A stretch of DNA of 20,409 nucleotides from a virus. A program made the position numbers and the translations under genes. Below, piece after piece: positions 6,508-13,701 of the stretch. The stretch lies in IMG/VR virus record IMGVR_UViG_3300034994_000063, positions 1 to 20,409 of that record; one strand, written 5' to 3'. Under the pieces are notes generated by a model. The model saw only the letters and a list, made by a program, of their open reading frames with translations. It did no database searches and was not told the DNA's origin. Within the stretch, counting starts at the first letter, position 1; each line of letters opens with the position of its first letter.

Positions 6508-8451
6508 TTAGGCTACAAGGATCGAGATGCTTTGCGCCTTTAATTTGCCAATTGGCACTATTGAAGCATTGATATAAATAGCTGTGTTGACTGCCAAAAA
6601 CCGAAGCTTTTTTACTTCCTTGATTCTAGGGTCAGACATAACTGTTATTTCCGCCTCCAAGAGCGCCCGCTCCAGCCAAAGATCAGTAGATATCTTTCCT
6701 ATTATCTTTGGCAAATATGAGCCATACCTCGGGTGGCTTAATAGTTGCCCTTGCACGGTGTTGACCCGATGCCGCAGTTGCATAGTTAGGTTTGCTAACC
6801 CGGAGACTGTATCAATATCCCCGAGGTGAGCGCCCCGCAAACCAGCCTCGTCAAGAGAAGCATCCGTACCATAGAGCTGTTCATCGAAACCGCTATCTGC
6901 CCCAGTCAAAATGCTGGACTTACCTTGGGGAGATCCGGGCACCTTCACTTTTTCTCCCGGCTGCAATACGGACAAAACCCGTTCATGAAGCGTAATGGGT
7001 GTGCTTATTGGGTATTCAGCCGATAGAGGCATCTCTAGTGTCACGACACCATCTTGAAAAGCAATCACTTTGCCGGGTTCATCTGCTAATAATACAATTT
7101 CTCCAACTTTCGGCATAATGCCAGAGACAGTAAGATTTACTCCAACTTGGGCCACCAAGTAGCCTGAACCCAAAACGGACGAGTATGCTTTTATGCCTGT
7201 GGCAACATAGGGGTATTCAAGCCTGTTAAGATCCGCGAGACGCCTCCACGACGATGAATCCCCGAGAGTGCGAAAAGCAACCGATTCGATGGTGTCATTA
7301 CTGAATATGGGTTCTTCTCTTGTCGCCACATTTTGCACTTCCGCCTGCCCAGCGGTGAACAGTGTTGTTTCTGGCGTCTCCATGCTAATAGCCAGGGTTT
7401 GACCGGGCGGCAGCTGGACACTGAATATTTCGGTTTGCGTGCCGGATGGCGGGAACATCGCTGTTTCTTTTAAATAGTCACTGTTGTTGAATTTATCCAC
7501 ATGGAATGTCAGCTGCAACATATCCCTTTTAAGTTCTCGCATTTGAACGGTAAATTCATGCGGAATTTCCTGAAGGCTGATTACCGAAACTAATACTGAA
7601 TCCACGGTTTGGATAATACCTCTCACCAGTGAGAATGGCGCAGAGATAACCGCAGAAACCCCATTGCGGAAAGCAATCACTGAGGTCCTAACCACCGCGA
7701 GGTCAGATTGAATGCCTTGTACCGCTGACACAATTTTATCCATACCGGCCATCACGGTACTATACCCGGCCATAATCTTGTCCCACGGACCCAACTCTTT
7801 TGGAATTTGCGGGGTTAAAAACATATCCGCCAGCGTGTCTTCTTCGATGGTCGGGAAATTCAGTCTTCGGAGCCCGGTCATTTGTATGTCGTACTGGTAA
7901 AGAAGCCGCCGAGCTGTGCTGCGGCTGATCCGGAATTTATGGAGCTGCACTACATAAAAATGCTTGTCTGTATAATTGTAAAATCTCAGTTCCGGAAGGT
8001 TGCCAGGATCGACAGGATCTTTCACTTGGGACCCGTCAGAGGTCCCGAACCGCGAGTGGAAATCCAGAATCATGTTCTCAATTTCTTTGTAGAGATCCCA
8101 GGCATCTTTTTTGTCGCCGTTGATGTGGCGGGCATTGCTGCCGGCAGGCAAAGTGCCAAGATAGCCAAACGTACCGGCTAAAGAGATTTTCGGCAATCCC
8201 AGGCCAATCTTGTCTTCGAAGCTGCCACCCTGAGTCAACGTGAAAGCGGATCTGAACACAGGATCGTAATTGTAGGCTTCCGGGTTAAAGGGGAGAATGT
8301 AGGTGGCATCCGGGGCACCGGTAACCATATCCATAATTTCAAACATGAATGGCAGGCGTTGGTCCCGGATATCAATCCCTACTGTCAACTTTTGCACGTC
8401 TTCTGGCTTGGCAAGATAGTCTTTATAGAGACTTTGGACATTATCGAACAT
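6508..8451 (-). CDS. Baseplate protein: tube-initiator-like region, LysM-like segment and C-terminal gp25/W-like wedge domain
   Basis: This 647-aa protein appears to be a fusion. Residues 1-200 (IRDQRLPFMFE at 28-38, KISLAGTFG at 88-96) resemble hub-proximal proteins that cap the tail tube. Residues 225-300 are a long hydrophobic, helix-prone stretch. Residues 384-415 (DTIESVAFRTLGD, RRLADLNRLEYP) look like a LysM-type fold. Residues 548-640 match the gp25/W baseplate wedge family: LTMQLRHRVNT, GQLLSHPRYGSYL, ALLEAEITVMSDPRIKEV. In P2 and T4 that wedge protein is a separate gene of about 110-130 residues. The ribosome site AAAGGGG precedes the ATG at 8449-8451. The next gene is baseplate J, the normal partner of gp25/W. 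No stand-alone gp25 or gpX homologue is seen elsewhere in the window. Confidence 0.8.
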   Translation of the reverse strand: MFDNVQSLYKDYLAKPEDVQKLTVGIDIRDQRLPFMFEIMDMVTGAPDATYILPFNPEAYNYDPVFRSAFTLTQGGSFEDKIGLGLPKISLAGTFGYLGTLPAGSNARHINGDKKDAWDLYKEIENMILDFHSRFGTSDGSQVKDPVDPGNLPELRFYNYTDKHFYVVQLHKFRISRSTARRLLYQYDIQMTGLRRLNFPTIEEDTLADMFLTPQIPKELGPWDKIMAGYSTVMAGMDKIVSAVQGIQSDLAVVRTSVIAFRNGVSAVISAPFSLVRGIIQTVDSVLVSVISLQEIPHEFTVQMRELKRDMLQLTFHVDKFNNSDYLKETAMFPPSGTQTEIFSVQLPPGQTLAISMETPETTLFTAGQAEVQNVATREEPIFSNDTIESVAFRTLGDSSSWRRLADLNRLEYPYVATGIKAYSSVLGSGYLVAQVGVNLTVSGIMPKVGEIVLLADEPGKVIAFQDGVVTLEMPLSAEYPISTPITLHERVLSVLQPGEKVKVPGSPQGKSSILTGADSGFDEQLYGTDASLDEAGLRGAHLGDIDTVSGLANLTMQLRHRVNTVQGQLLSHPRYGSYLPKIIGKISTDLWLERALLEAEITVMSDPRIKEVKKLRFLAVNTAIYINASIVPIGKLKAQSISILVA

Positions 8452-8454
8452 ACG

Positions 8455-8580
8455 TCACCCCTTTGCTACGGCTCTAGTGCCGCCTGTGTGGGCGTCTCGC
8501 CTTTTATTTGAAATGCCGTGACGACAGGAATTGTTGAATTGACCGATTGTGAAGGCTAAAAATGAGCTGCCTGATTTCAT
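8455..8580 (-). CDS. Possible 41-aa small protein between spike and baseplate genes
   Basis: An open frame with ATG at 8578-8580 and TGA at 8455-8457 fills most of the 131-nt gap between the spike gene and the 647-aa baseplate gene. The product begins MKSGSSFLAFTIG and ends GTRAVAKG. It shows no recognisable motif. No good ribosome site is visible, though the start lies 2 nt after the upstream stop, so coupling is possible. The last codons overlap the AAAGGGG ribosome site of the next gene. It may simply be an untranslated spacer. Confidence 0.3.
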   Translation of the reverse strand: MKSGSSFLAFTIGQFNNSCRHGISNKRRDAHTGGTRAVAKG

Positions 8581-8582
8581 GG

Positions 8583-9326
8583 TTATGCCCCTGTCTCAAT
8601 TACCCCAACCGAGAGGCCGGTGATGACTACCGCTCCGGGCGCCACGATTGTCAGTCCTCCGGTTGCGGCAATGGATGAAGTTGTTAATGCCCCACCTACT
8701 ATCACATTCTCACTCGCTATCAGATTGCCGTTTAACTGTATATCCCCGTTCACGGTAGTCAGCGGGCTCGTTAGAGTAGTATTGCCATCCACTGAAATAT
8801 TGGCATCTCCCATAATCTGTACGTTCAAGGTTTCTTGAACGACCACGTTACCGGTGCCGGCAATAGTAAGGGTTTCGTTGCCCTTGACATAGACGGTCCG
8901 GTTGCCGTCCTTGTCTATTGTTTCAGAGGTGCCATTGCGCTTCTTATGGTTGCGGGGGGCCTCTGCCATGGTCGCCGTCATGTTTTGCTGCCGGGGTGTT
9001 ATAAACCCGGTCACTATGGGAATATTCTTGTTGCCAGCAATGAACTGGACAATGGCTATATTGCCCTCTTTTGGGGTCCACTCTTCACCCTCGTCCGCAT
9101 TGATATATGGATAGGCTAAGGGGACTTTATAGACCGCTGGATATCCATCCAGGAGCATTATATCAACAACAGTTTCCCCGCTGTTATTGGCCTCGTCGTC
9201 TTTGAGATAAACGGTTTTGATGATGCCGCGCAACGGGAACGTGTAACTGTAGATCCCTTTTGCGGATGGGTGCTGCTCCATCATCGCCTGGGGGATAGCC
9301 CCCTCTGTGTTGTCTCTGCTTCTCAT
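8583..9326 (-). CDS. Baseplate central spike, gpV-like (OB fold plus beta-helical stalk)
   Basis: This 247-aa protein overlaps the hub gene by ATGA. Residues about 30-112 form the OB-fold region (GIIKTVYLKDDE, WTPKEGNIAIVQFIAGNKNIPIVTGFI) seen in P2 gpV and T4 gp5. Residues about 133-240 are a repetitive beta-stalk: KDGNRTVYVKGN, LTIAGTGNVVV, INGDIQLNG-type steps. Trimers of such proteins form the membrane-piercing needle under the tube. The HxH iron-binding tip motif of P2 gpV is not evident, and the C-terminus VITGLSVGVIETGA looks plain. A separate PAAR-type tip protein is not seen. Confidence 0.85.
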   Translation of the reverse strand: MRSRDNTEGAIPQAMMEQHPSAKGIYSYTFPLRGIIKTVYLKDDEANNSGETVVDIMLLDGYPAVYKVPLAYPYINADEGEEWTPKEGNIAIVQFIAGNKNIPIVTGFITPRQQNMTATMAEAPRNHKKRNGTSETIDKDGNRTVYVKGNETLTIAGTGNVVVQETLNVQIMGDANISVDGNTTLTSPLTTVNGDIQLNGNLIASENVIVGGALTTSSIAATGGLTIVAPGAVVITGLSVGVIETGA

Positions 9327-10567
9327 GACGGATGCACTTGTCCGCGAGTCACGGCCAGGGTTGTGAGAAATTGGGGAACATCCCCGAAGGTTATCTGGTG
9401 GTCCACTTGCTCAACAAGATATTCTCTCTTGGTAAACTTTTCCAGCACGGCGCTACCTGCCCGAATATGGGGATTCAGGTGAAGGGCAAAGGACCCCGAC
9501 CACAAAAGATGATTGTTTCTCAGCCTGTTCCAAAACGCAGTAGATCTTTTGGCAAGCTCCTGGACAAAACCGGCGCTGGCCACGGTGTCGCCCTCTTTGA
9601 CCAGCTTGGAAAAATTGGTTCTGCTAATTTCTCCGTTGAAGCCATTACGAGCGACAGACATATCATCTGAATTGACTATCCCATCGAGCACCATGAAGAT
9701 GGGGATCTTTTCGTCTACACCCTCAATAGTGAGGTTTGCCTGCAGCCAGAAGTAATTCACCCGTTCGTCATCACAAGCCCCAACGTCGGCCCGGACAATT
9801 GTGGCGGTTTCGAGGGTGATGAAAGTATCATGCCACAAATAGCCGTCATCACGAATCGGGTTCTTTTCCAGTATCACTGCAAATTTCAGTCGGGCAGGAT
9901 CTGGGTCAGTTTCGGTGGTAAGGATATTCCAGGGGTGATTAGAGTTTTGCACCATAGCCGACCATGCTGCCCCGGTCTGGTAAAAAACTGCCGTGTTGAA
10001 GGTTTCCCAGTCGTCGTCAGTACGGGGGGAATATTCAAAATAAGGGGCCATCTCCGTTACGTCGTCAAGAAAGAGGGCCTTGAAAATACCCCCCACTATG
10101 TCGTTGGCGGTCCCGGTAAAGCGGAGATCCTTCGACATCCGCTGAATCATCGGATTCCCTTCGTTGCCCTCTTTCAAGGTGATACTCCAGCCGCAGTCGT
10201 GGCGGAGCAAGAGTTTACCGAAGTCAAGGCCGGCAAGCTTTACACTGCGTTGTGGTCTACCTTCCGCGTCTTGTGACCACACCTGTCCTATCCTGGAAAC
10301 GAGCCCCAGCATGACAAGGACGCTCCCTCTGCCATCACCGCCATCCATTTCGATAGTGACGATATCATTGGCCCGGACTATTTCATCATACCGCAAGCCG
10401 TATTTCTTGATGGTCCGAAATGGCAAAGTCAAATGCCAGGCACCAGCTGCCCGGCCGTAAGCTTTGCTGGTGGCAACCGTGACGAGATCCACAGAGATGT
10501 CGAGCCATTCGCCTTTGTATTCCGAGAGCTGGATTCTCACTTTAACTTTAGGAGTATAACTGTTCAT
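9323..10567 (-). CDS. Baseplate hub protein, gp27/gpD-like
   Basis: This 414-aa protein starts inside the tape-measure stop (ATGA, 10564-10567) and ends by the same overlap into the spike gene. The C-terminal part (about residues 365-411) has the classic hub pattern: LNPHIRAGSAVLE, then YLVEQVDHQITFG, then LTTLAVTRGQ. The N-terminal third (WLDISVDLVTVATSKAYG, AGAWHLTLPF) fits the first tube-like barrel of gpD/gp27 proteins. Trimers join the tail tube to the spike. Its position directly after the tape measure and before gpV matches this role. Confidence 0.85.
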   Translation of the reverse strand: MNSYTPKVKVRIQLSEYKGEWLDISVDLVTVATSKAYGRAAGAWHLTLPFRTIKKYGLRYDEIVRANDIVTIEMDGGDGRGSVLVMLGLVSRIGQVWSQDAEGRPQRSVKLAGLDFGKLLLRHDCGWSITLKEGNEGNPMIQRMSKDLRFTGTANDIVGGIFKALFLDDVTEMAPYFEYSPRTDDDWETFNTAVFYQTGAAWSAMVQNSNHPWNILTTETDPDPARLKFAVILEKNPIRDDGYLWHDTFITLETATIVRADVGACDDERVNYFWLQANLTIEGVDEKIPIFMVLDGIVNSDDMSVARNGFNGEISRTNFSKLVKEGDTVASAGFVQELAKRSTAFWNRLRNNHLLWSGSFALHLNPHIRAGSAVLEKFTKREYLVEQVDHQITFGDVPQFLTTLAVTRGQVHPS

Positions 10568-12513
10568 CTATTCGGCACCCGGACAGGTAGCGGGGTCCTC
10601 GCTGGGGTCAATGAAGGCAGCGCAAGGATCTTGACGACAACCTCTTCCAGTTTTCTGAAACTGGCAGTCTGCCCGCCGAAATCTCCAGCGAAAAGATCAT
10701 GCACGCCTTGCCGGAGCTTCTGTCTGTTTTCTTCCCTTTTGTCGGTATTGTAACTCAGTACCTTATCCGTATGTTTTGCGGTTGCGGTGTCCCACCATTC
10801 CCTGATTGATTCGGTGGCAATTTTAAAACCCTTGCCGTCCTTCACTCCCAGAAGATTTTCGAGCCCTTTAACCGTGCTTTCCATTTGTTTCACTACAAGT
10901 TCACCGCCGCCTAGTACCGCAGTACGAAGGCCCTGAAGCGGTGGGCCAAGCACCTTACCGGCGCCGTACAGGCTCCCCTCTTGTTCGGCCAGCTCACCAC
11001 GGACAGCACTCGGTTTGTAGTTTGCGAATACTTTGGCGATGTTGGCGTCTTTGCCACCCTTCGCCTTCCATTGTTTAATGAAATCGTCGTTGCTTGCTCC
11101 TCCATATTCCCCGAGCATGTCCAACATTAAGTCAGCTTCGTTGCCTTTGCCCGGTGCAAGGTCATACATGGCATTTAGCGCCATACGGGCCTTGGCCGGG
11201 TCCATGCCTTTCAAATACCCAGCCATCCCTTTACGGTATTGTTCGTTGCCCAACCCCTGTTTTTGTGCGGTCTTTATTTTTTCTATAGATTCGAACGAAC
11301 CATTAAATTCATCGCCGCCCGCCAGTTTCCATGACAAGAGCTGTTCACCAGGGGATCTCCCCCCAGCCGCCATGCCCGAATTTAATTTGTCGTAGGCCCC
11401 GGTAGCCTGGAGCATAACGCTTTTGTCGAAGCCGCCCGTGAACATCGCGGACAGAAAGGCGGCCTGGCCAGCAGATACTGCTCCGCCCTGTTGGGTCATC
11501 TGTTTCTGCTGCAACTGGAGAATACCGGTGAGCACGTCGGTTTGCCGCAAGCCGTTCTTGGTGTTGGCAAAGATCCACGCAGTCATCCCCTGAATTGTCT
11601 GCTTATCGATACCCGTGGATCTGTAGGAGCCAGTCATGAACCCCCCTACGTCCCCTACGTCCATACTCCGGCCCCGAGCCAGCCGCATGGCATCATCGCC
11701 AGCGCCGGCAACATCCCGCCATCCACCCCCCGCTGCAAGCTGCCGGGAAAGGGCAATGCGTTCCCCGAGCATGTAGCCATGAGAGCCATACCCGGAAGGG
11801 CGTAGCCTCAGCGTGGACATATCTGCTTGTGCCGGCTCCAATTCCCTATATTTGGAAACGGCTTCCGCAATCAGGGCGACAACTCCCCCTATCCCGGCAA
11901 GCCCGAGAGTAGTCAGAGCCATCCGCTTCATGCCGCTCGCCGCAGAGGCGCCGGCATTTCGGCCAGAGTCTACCTGGTAGCCTTCAATCGCGGCACCGTG
12001 CTCTTCTGCCCGCTTACGCAACATTTCGCCACGGGCATCAAGTTTGCCCCGGTTCTTTAGTTCGGCATCGACTTCTGCTTTACGGGCCTCCAGGGAATTC
12101 ATTTCCGTAAGGATCGAGCCCCTCGTTTTGGCACTAAGAGCTGGGTCGTGCGAAGCTTTGCTCAACCCGTCGAGATCGTCTTTGATATGGCGCAGCTCAC
12201 CACGGAGGTCCTTGGTATGCTTCAGCCAACCACCAAGATTTTCCCCTACCCTCTTTGAAAGGTTGGCCGCATCCAGCCATTGCTTTTGATCGAGAGATCC
12301 GCCCCTGGCTTCACCCGACCGGGCGATACTCCCCAATCGGGTGACATCCAGGGACGCCTGGCGCAGCATCTCCACATCACGGGCGAGACTTTCTCCGCCG
12401 AGATCAATACTGGATTGATCAAAAGAAGACATCTGTTGTGACAGGTCAGCGACTGCTTTTCTAGCTGTGTTTATTTGGGAGGTATTTACCCGGAGGTCAA
12501 TAGCTGTGCTCAT
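10564..12513 (-). CDS. Tape measure protein
   Basis: This 649-aa protein sits between the tail-assembly chaperone and the hub, the usual tape-measure position. Residues 10-180 are charged and helix or coiled-coil-like (KAVADLSQQM, ELRHIKDDLDGLSK, EARKAEVDAELKNRG). Residues 198-219 are a hydrophobic segment (MALTTLGLAGIGGVVALIAEAV), as in many tape measures. The rest is rich in G, A, M and Q. It spans the tube lumen and sets tail length. At the accepted rule of about 0.15 nm per residue the tail would be near 95-100 nm (inference). No lysozyme or peptidase motif was recognised. The start overlaps the chaperone stop by ATGA. Confidence 0.85.
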   Translation of the reverse strand: MSTAIDLRVNTSQINTARKAVADLSQQMSSFDQSSIDLGGESLARDVEMLRQASLDVTRLGSIARSGEARGGSLDQKQWLDAANLSKRVGENLGGWLKHTKDLRGELRHIKDDLDGLSKASHDPALSAKTRGSILTEMNSLEARKAEVDAELKNRGKLDARGEMLRKRAEEHGAAIEGYQVDSGRNAGASAASGMKRMALTTLGLAGIGGVVALIAEAVSKYRELEPAQADMSTLRLRPSGYGSHGYMLGERIALSRQLAAGGGWRDVAGAGDDAMRLARGRSMDVGDVGGFMTGSYRSTGIDKQTIQGMTAWIFANTKNGLRQTDVLTGILQLQQKQMTQQGGAVSAGQAAFLSAMFTGGFDKSVMLQATGAYDKLNSGMAAGGRSPGEQLLSWKLAGGDEFNGSFESIEKIKTAQKQGLGNEQYRKGMAGYLKGMDPAKARMALNAMYDLAPGKGNEADLMLDMLGEYGGASNDDFIKQWKAKGGKDANIAKVFANYKPSAVRGELAEQEGSLYGAGKVLGPPLQGLRTAVLGGGELVVKQMESTVKGLENLLGVKDGKGFKIATESIREWWDTATAKHTDKVLSYNTDKREENRQKLRQGVHDLFAGDFGGQTASFRKLEEVVVKILALPSLTPARTPLPVRVPNR

Positions 12514-13218
12514 TTTTCACCCGGCTCCAGCGTCTTGAATTCTTCGTTAGGAAACATGGCCGCAAAGTCTACGGCCTGACCGTTGGCGATCTTAGCGTTC
12601 ATGGCATCCATTTCGGCATCGCCAGTCAGCTCCAAACCCTCCCCGCCACAGTAAGGGCATTCTTTCCGGAAGGTCTCTTTATTGCAAGTAAGACAGAGCC
12701 GCCTTGCTTCCCCGGCATGGCACAGCATCGCTTCGTATTCGATTATCATCTCTTCGAGCGTGGTGGCCAAGTACCGTGGATCGTGGAGCGGAAGTTTATA
12801 GTGTTGCCGGTACCAGAAACCGATTGAATCAGCTTCCTTCTGCGCCAGCCCCGCTATTGTTGCCGGATCGAAAGGAAGTGAGGAAACCGCTCACCTCTTT
12901 ATTAACCTCGGCAAGAGCTTTCATATCGGTTTCATCATCAAGAAAGATCGTAGTACGGTTGAACCATGTTGGTGTTTTTTCGGTAGCGATTTGAGATACG
13001 GTATTGAATATGCGTGAGACCTGGTTATGCAGAGGCGGCATCTGGGCCTCATCGACCAGGCCAAAAGAATTACGTTCTGCGGCTATCCGGCATTCAATCA
13101 TGGTCTCGTCAAGGAAAGCGGGCCGACGTATGTGAAAATTCCCGGAATACTTGGCGCCGAATGGTTGCTGGGTGAGTGGATTGACTTTGCTTTCGATGGA
13201 GAATGAGTGCGGTGACAT
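12510..13218 (-). CDS. Tail assembly chaperone, long form made by +1 (or -2) frameshift
   Basis: The zero frame (ATG 13216-13218) ends at 12829. A second frame, open from 12890 to the TGA at 12510-12512, codes for a conserved-looking stretch: DPATIAGLAQKEADSIGFW, then YRQHYKLPLHDPRYL and TTLEEMIIEYEAML. This resembles the second half of gpG-GT-type chaperones. That frame has no ATG or GTG start before this stretch, so it is best reached by a shift out of the zero frame. A shift at TTT CGA (12868-12873) or at the GGGG (12849-12852) gives 235 residues either way. The extension carries C175, C178, C187 and C190 (CxxC-x8-CxxC), a zinc-ribbon-like cluster. These proteins coat the tape measure during tail assembly. 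A sequencing indel would give the same picture. Confidence 0.75.
12829..13218 (-). CDS. Tail assembly chaperone, short form (gpG analogue)
   Basis: This 129-aa zero-frame product lies between the tail tube and the tape measure, exactly where gpG-like chaperones are encoded. It begins MSPHSFSIESKVNPLTQQPF and has a mixed alpha/beta body up to about residue 112. The last 13 residues (RSGNNSGAGAEGS) are low-complexity, as expected if the functional alternative is to shift frame just before them. The start is well supported by AGGAGG about seven bases upstream of the ATG at 13216-13218. Confidence 0.75.
   Translation of the reverse strand: MSPHSFSIESKVNPLTQQPFGAKYSGNFHIRRPAFLDETMIECRIAAERNSFGLVDEAQMPPLHNQVSRIFNTVSQIATEKTPTWFNRTTIFLDDETDMKALAEVNKEVSGFLTSFRSGNNSGAGAEGS
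12868..12873 (-). promoter_or_regulatory. Candidate +1 frameshift site in the chaperone gene
   Basis: The zero frame reads TCC TTT CGA TCC. With UUU in the P site, slipping one base forward gives UUC, which pairs with the same tRNA-Phe, while the A-site codon CGA is often read slowly. After the slip the frame continues GAT CCG GCA into the conserved extension. A second possibility is AGC GGG GCT at 12849-12852, where GGG can slip +1 onto GGG. Which site is used cannot be decided from sequence alone. Confidence 0.5.
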
Positions 13219-13240
13219 AGAAACCTCCTGGTAGGATTAA

Positions 13241-13262
13241 GGGGGAGCCGGCAGGCCCCCCC
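13241..13262 (-). terminator. GC-rich hairpin between tail tube and chaperone genes
   Basis: In the 53-nt gap after the tube stop, GGC with its partner GCC closes a TGCC loop on the minus strand. After one mismatch, five more G-C pairs follow (13241-13245 with 13258-13262). It is not followed by a long T-run (the minus strand continues TTAATCC), so it may act as a partial terminator or as a 3' stabiliser of the tube message. Confidence 0.5.
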
Positions 13263-13271
13263 CTCTGCTGA

Positions 13272-13670
13272 TTAAAGTTTATCCAGTGCGATGAAGGTCG
13301 CGTCCTGGCCGCTGATAGCGAACTTCGGGTAGTTCCGGTTGTAGGTATTGCACTTACAGCCGATGTAGTGTTCCATGGTCTGGTTGGTGACGTTATCCTG
13401 AACTTCGATATCAATGCCCACCGAGGTCATGATGGTTTCGGGGGTATCGACAATCCCGAGATCATCCAGCCGCTGTTTCGGCACATAAAAGGAAGACAGG
13501 TTAATCGTGAAGTTGATTTCCCCCGGCACCAGTTCCTGCGCTTTCCCGGAGCCCACCCCATCGACCCGCTGCAGACCGTAACTGTCCTGGAAACTGACAT
13601 TCTGGACTCCGTAGCCGATATACTGCCCTTTATATTTCAGTCGTACTCTATTGCCAGTCATTGCACCCAC
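13272..13670 (-). CDS. Tail tube protein
   Basis: This 132-aa protein directly follows the sheath gene, the standard sheath-tube pair of contractile tails. It is predicted mostly beta (VRLKYKGQYIGYGVQNVSF, GEINFTINLSSFY, IDIEVQDNV, FAISGQDATFIAL), fitting the tube beta-barrel whose hexameric rings form the DNA channel. The start is taken as GTG at 13668-13670 because GAAAGGGGG ends eight bases upstream. An ATG three codons in (13659-13661) would lie 17 bases from that site. A hairpin follows the stop, and the chaperone gene comes next. Confidence 0.8.
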   Translation of the reverse strand: MGAMTGNRVRLKYKGQYIGYGVQNVSFQDSYGLQRVDGVGSGKAQELVPGEINFTINLSSFYVPKQRLDDLGIVDTPETIMTSVGIDIEVQDNVTNQTMEHYIGCKCNTYNRNYPKFAISGQDATFIALDKL

Positions 13671-13678
13671 GGCACATA

Positions 13679-13686
13679 CCCCCTTT
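13679..13686 (-). promoter_or_regulatory. Ribosome binding site that fixes the GTG start of the tail tube gene
   Basis: The minus strand reads AAAGGGGG, eight bases before GTG at 13670 and 17 before the in-frame ATG at 13661. The spacing favours GTG. Confidence 0.6.
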
Positions 13687-13701
13687 CGTTATTCGTTATT
13701 T

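Noticed and set aside
10564-12513. A peptidoglycan hydrolase domain inside the tape measure.
   Set aside because: No lysozyme, transglycosylase or peptidase motif could be identified. Only coiled-coil and hydrophobic segments were seen.
12510-12770. Independent 86-aa gene starting at TTG 12770.
   Set aside because: The same frame continues upstream with conserved-looking chaperone sequence that lacks ATG or GTG, so a frameshift product explains it better.
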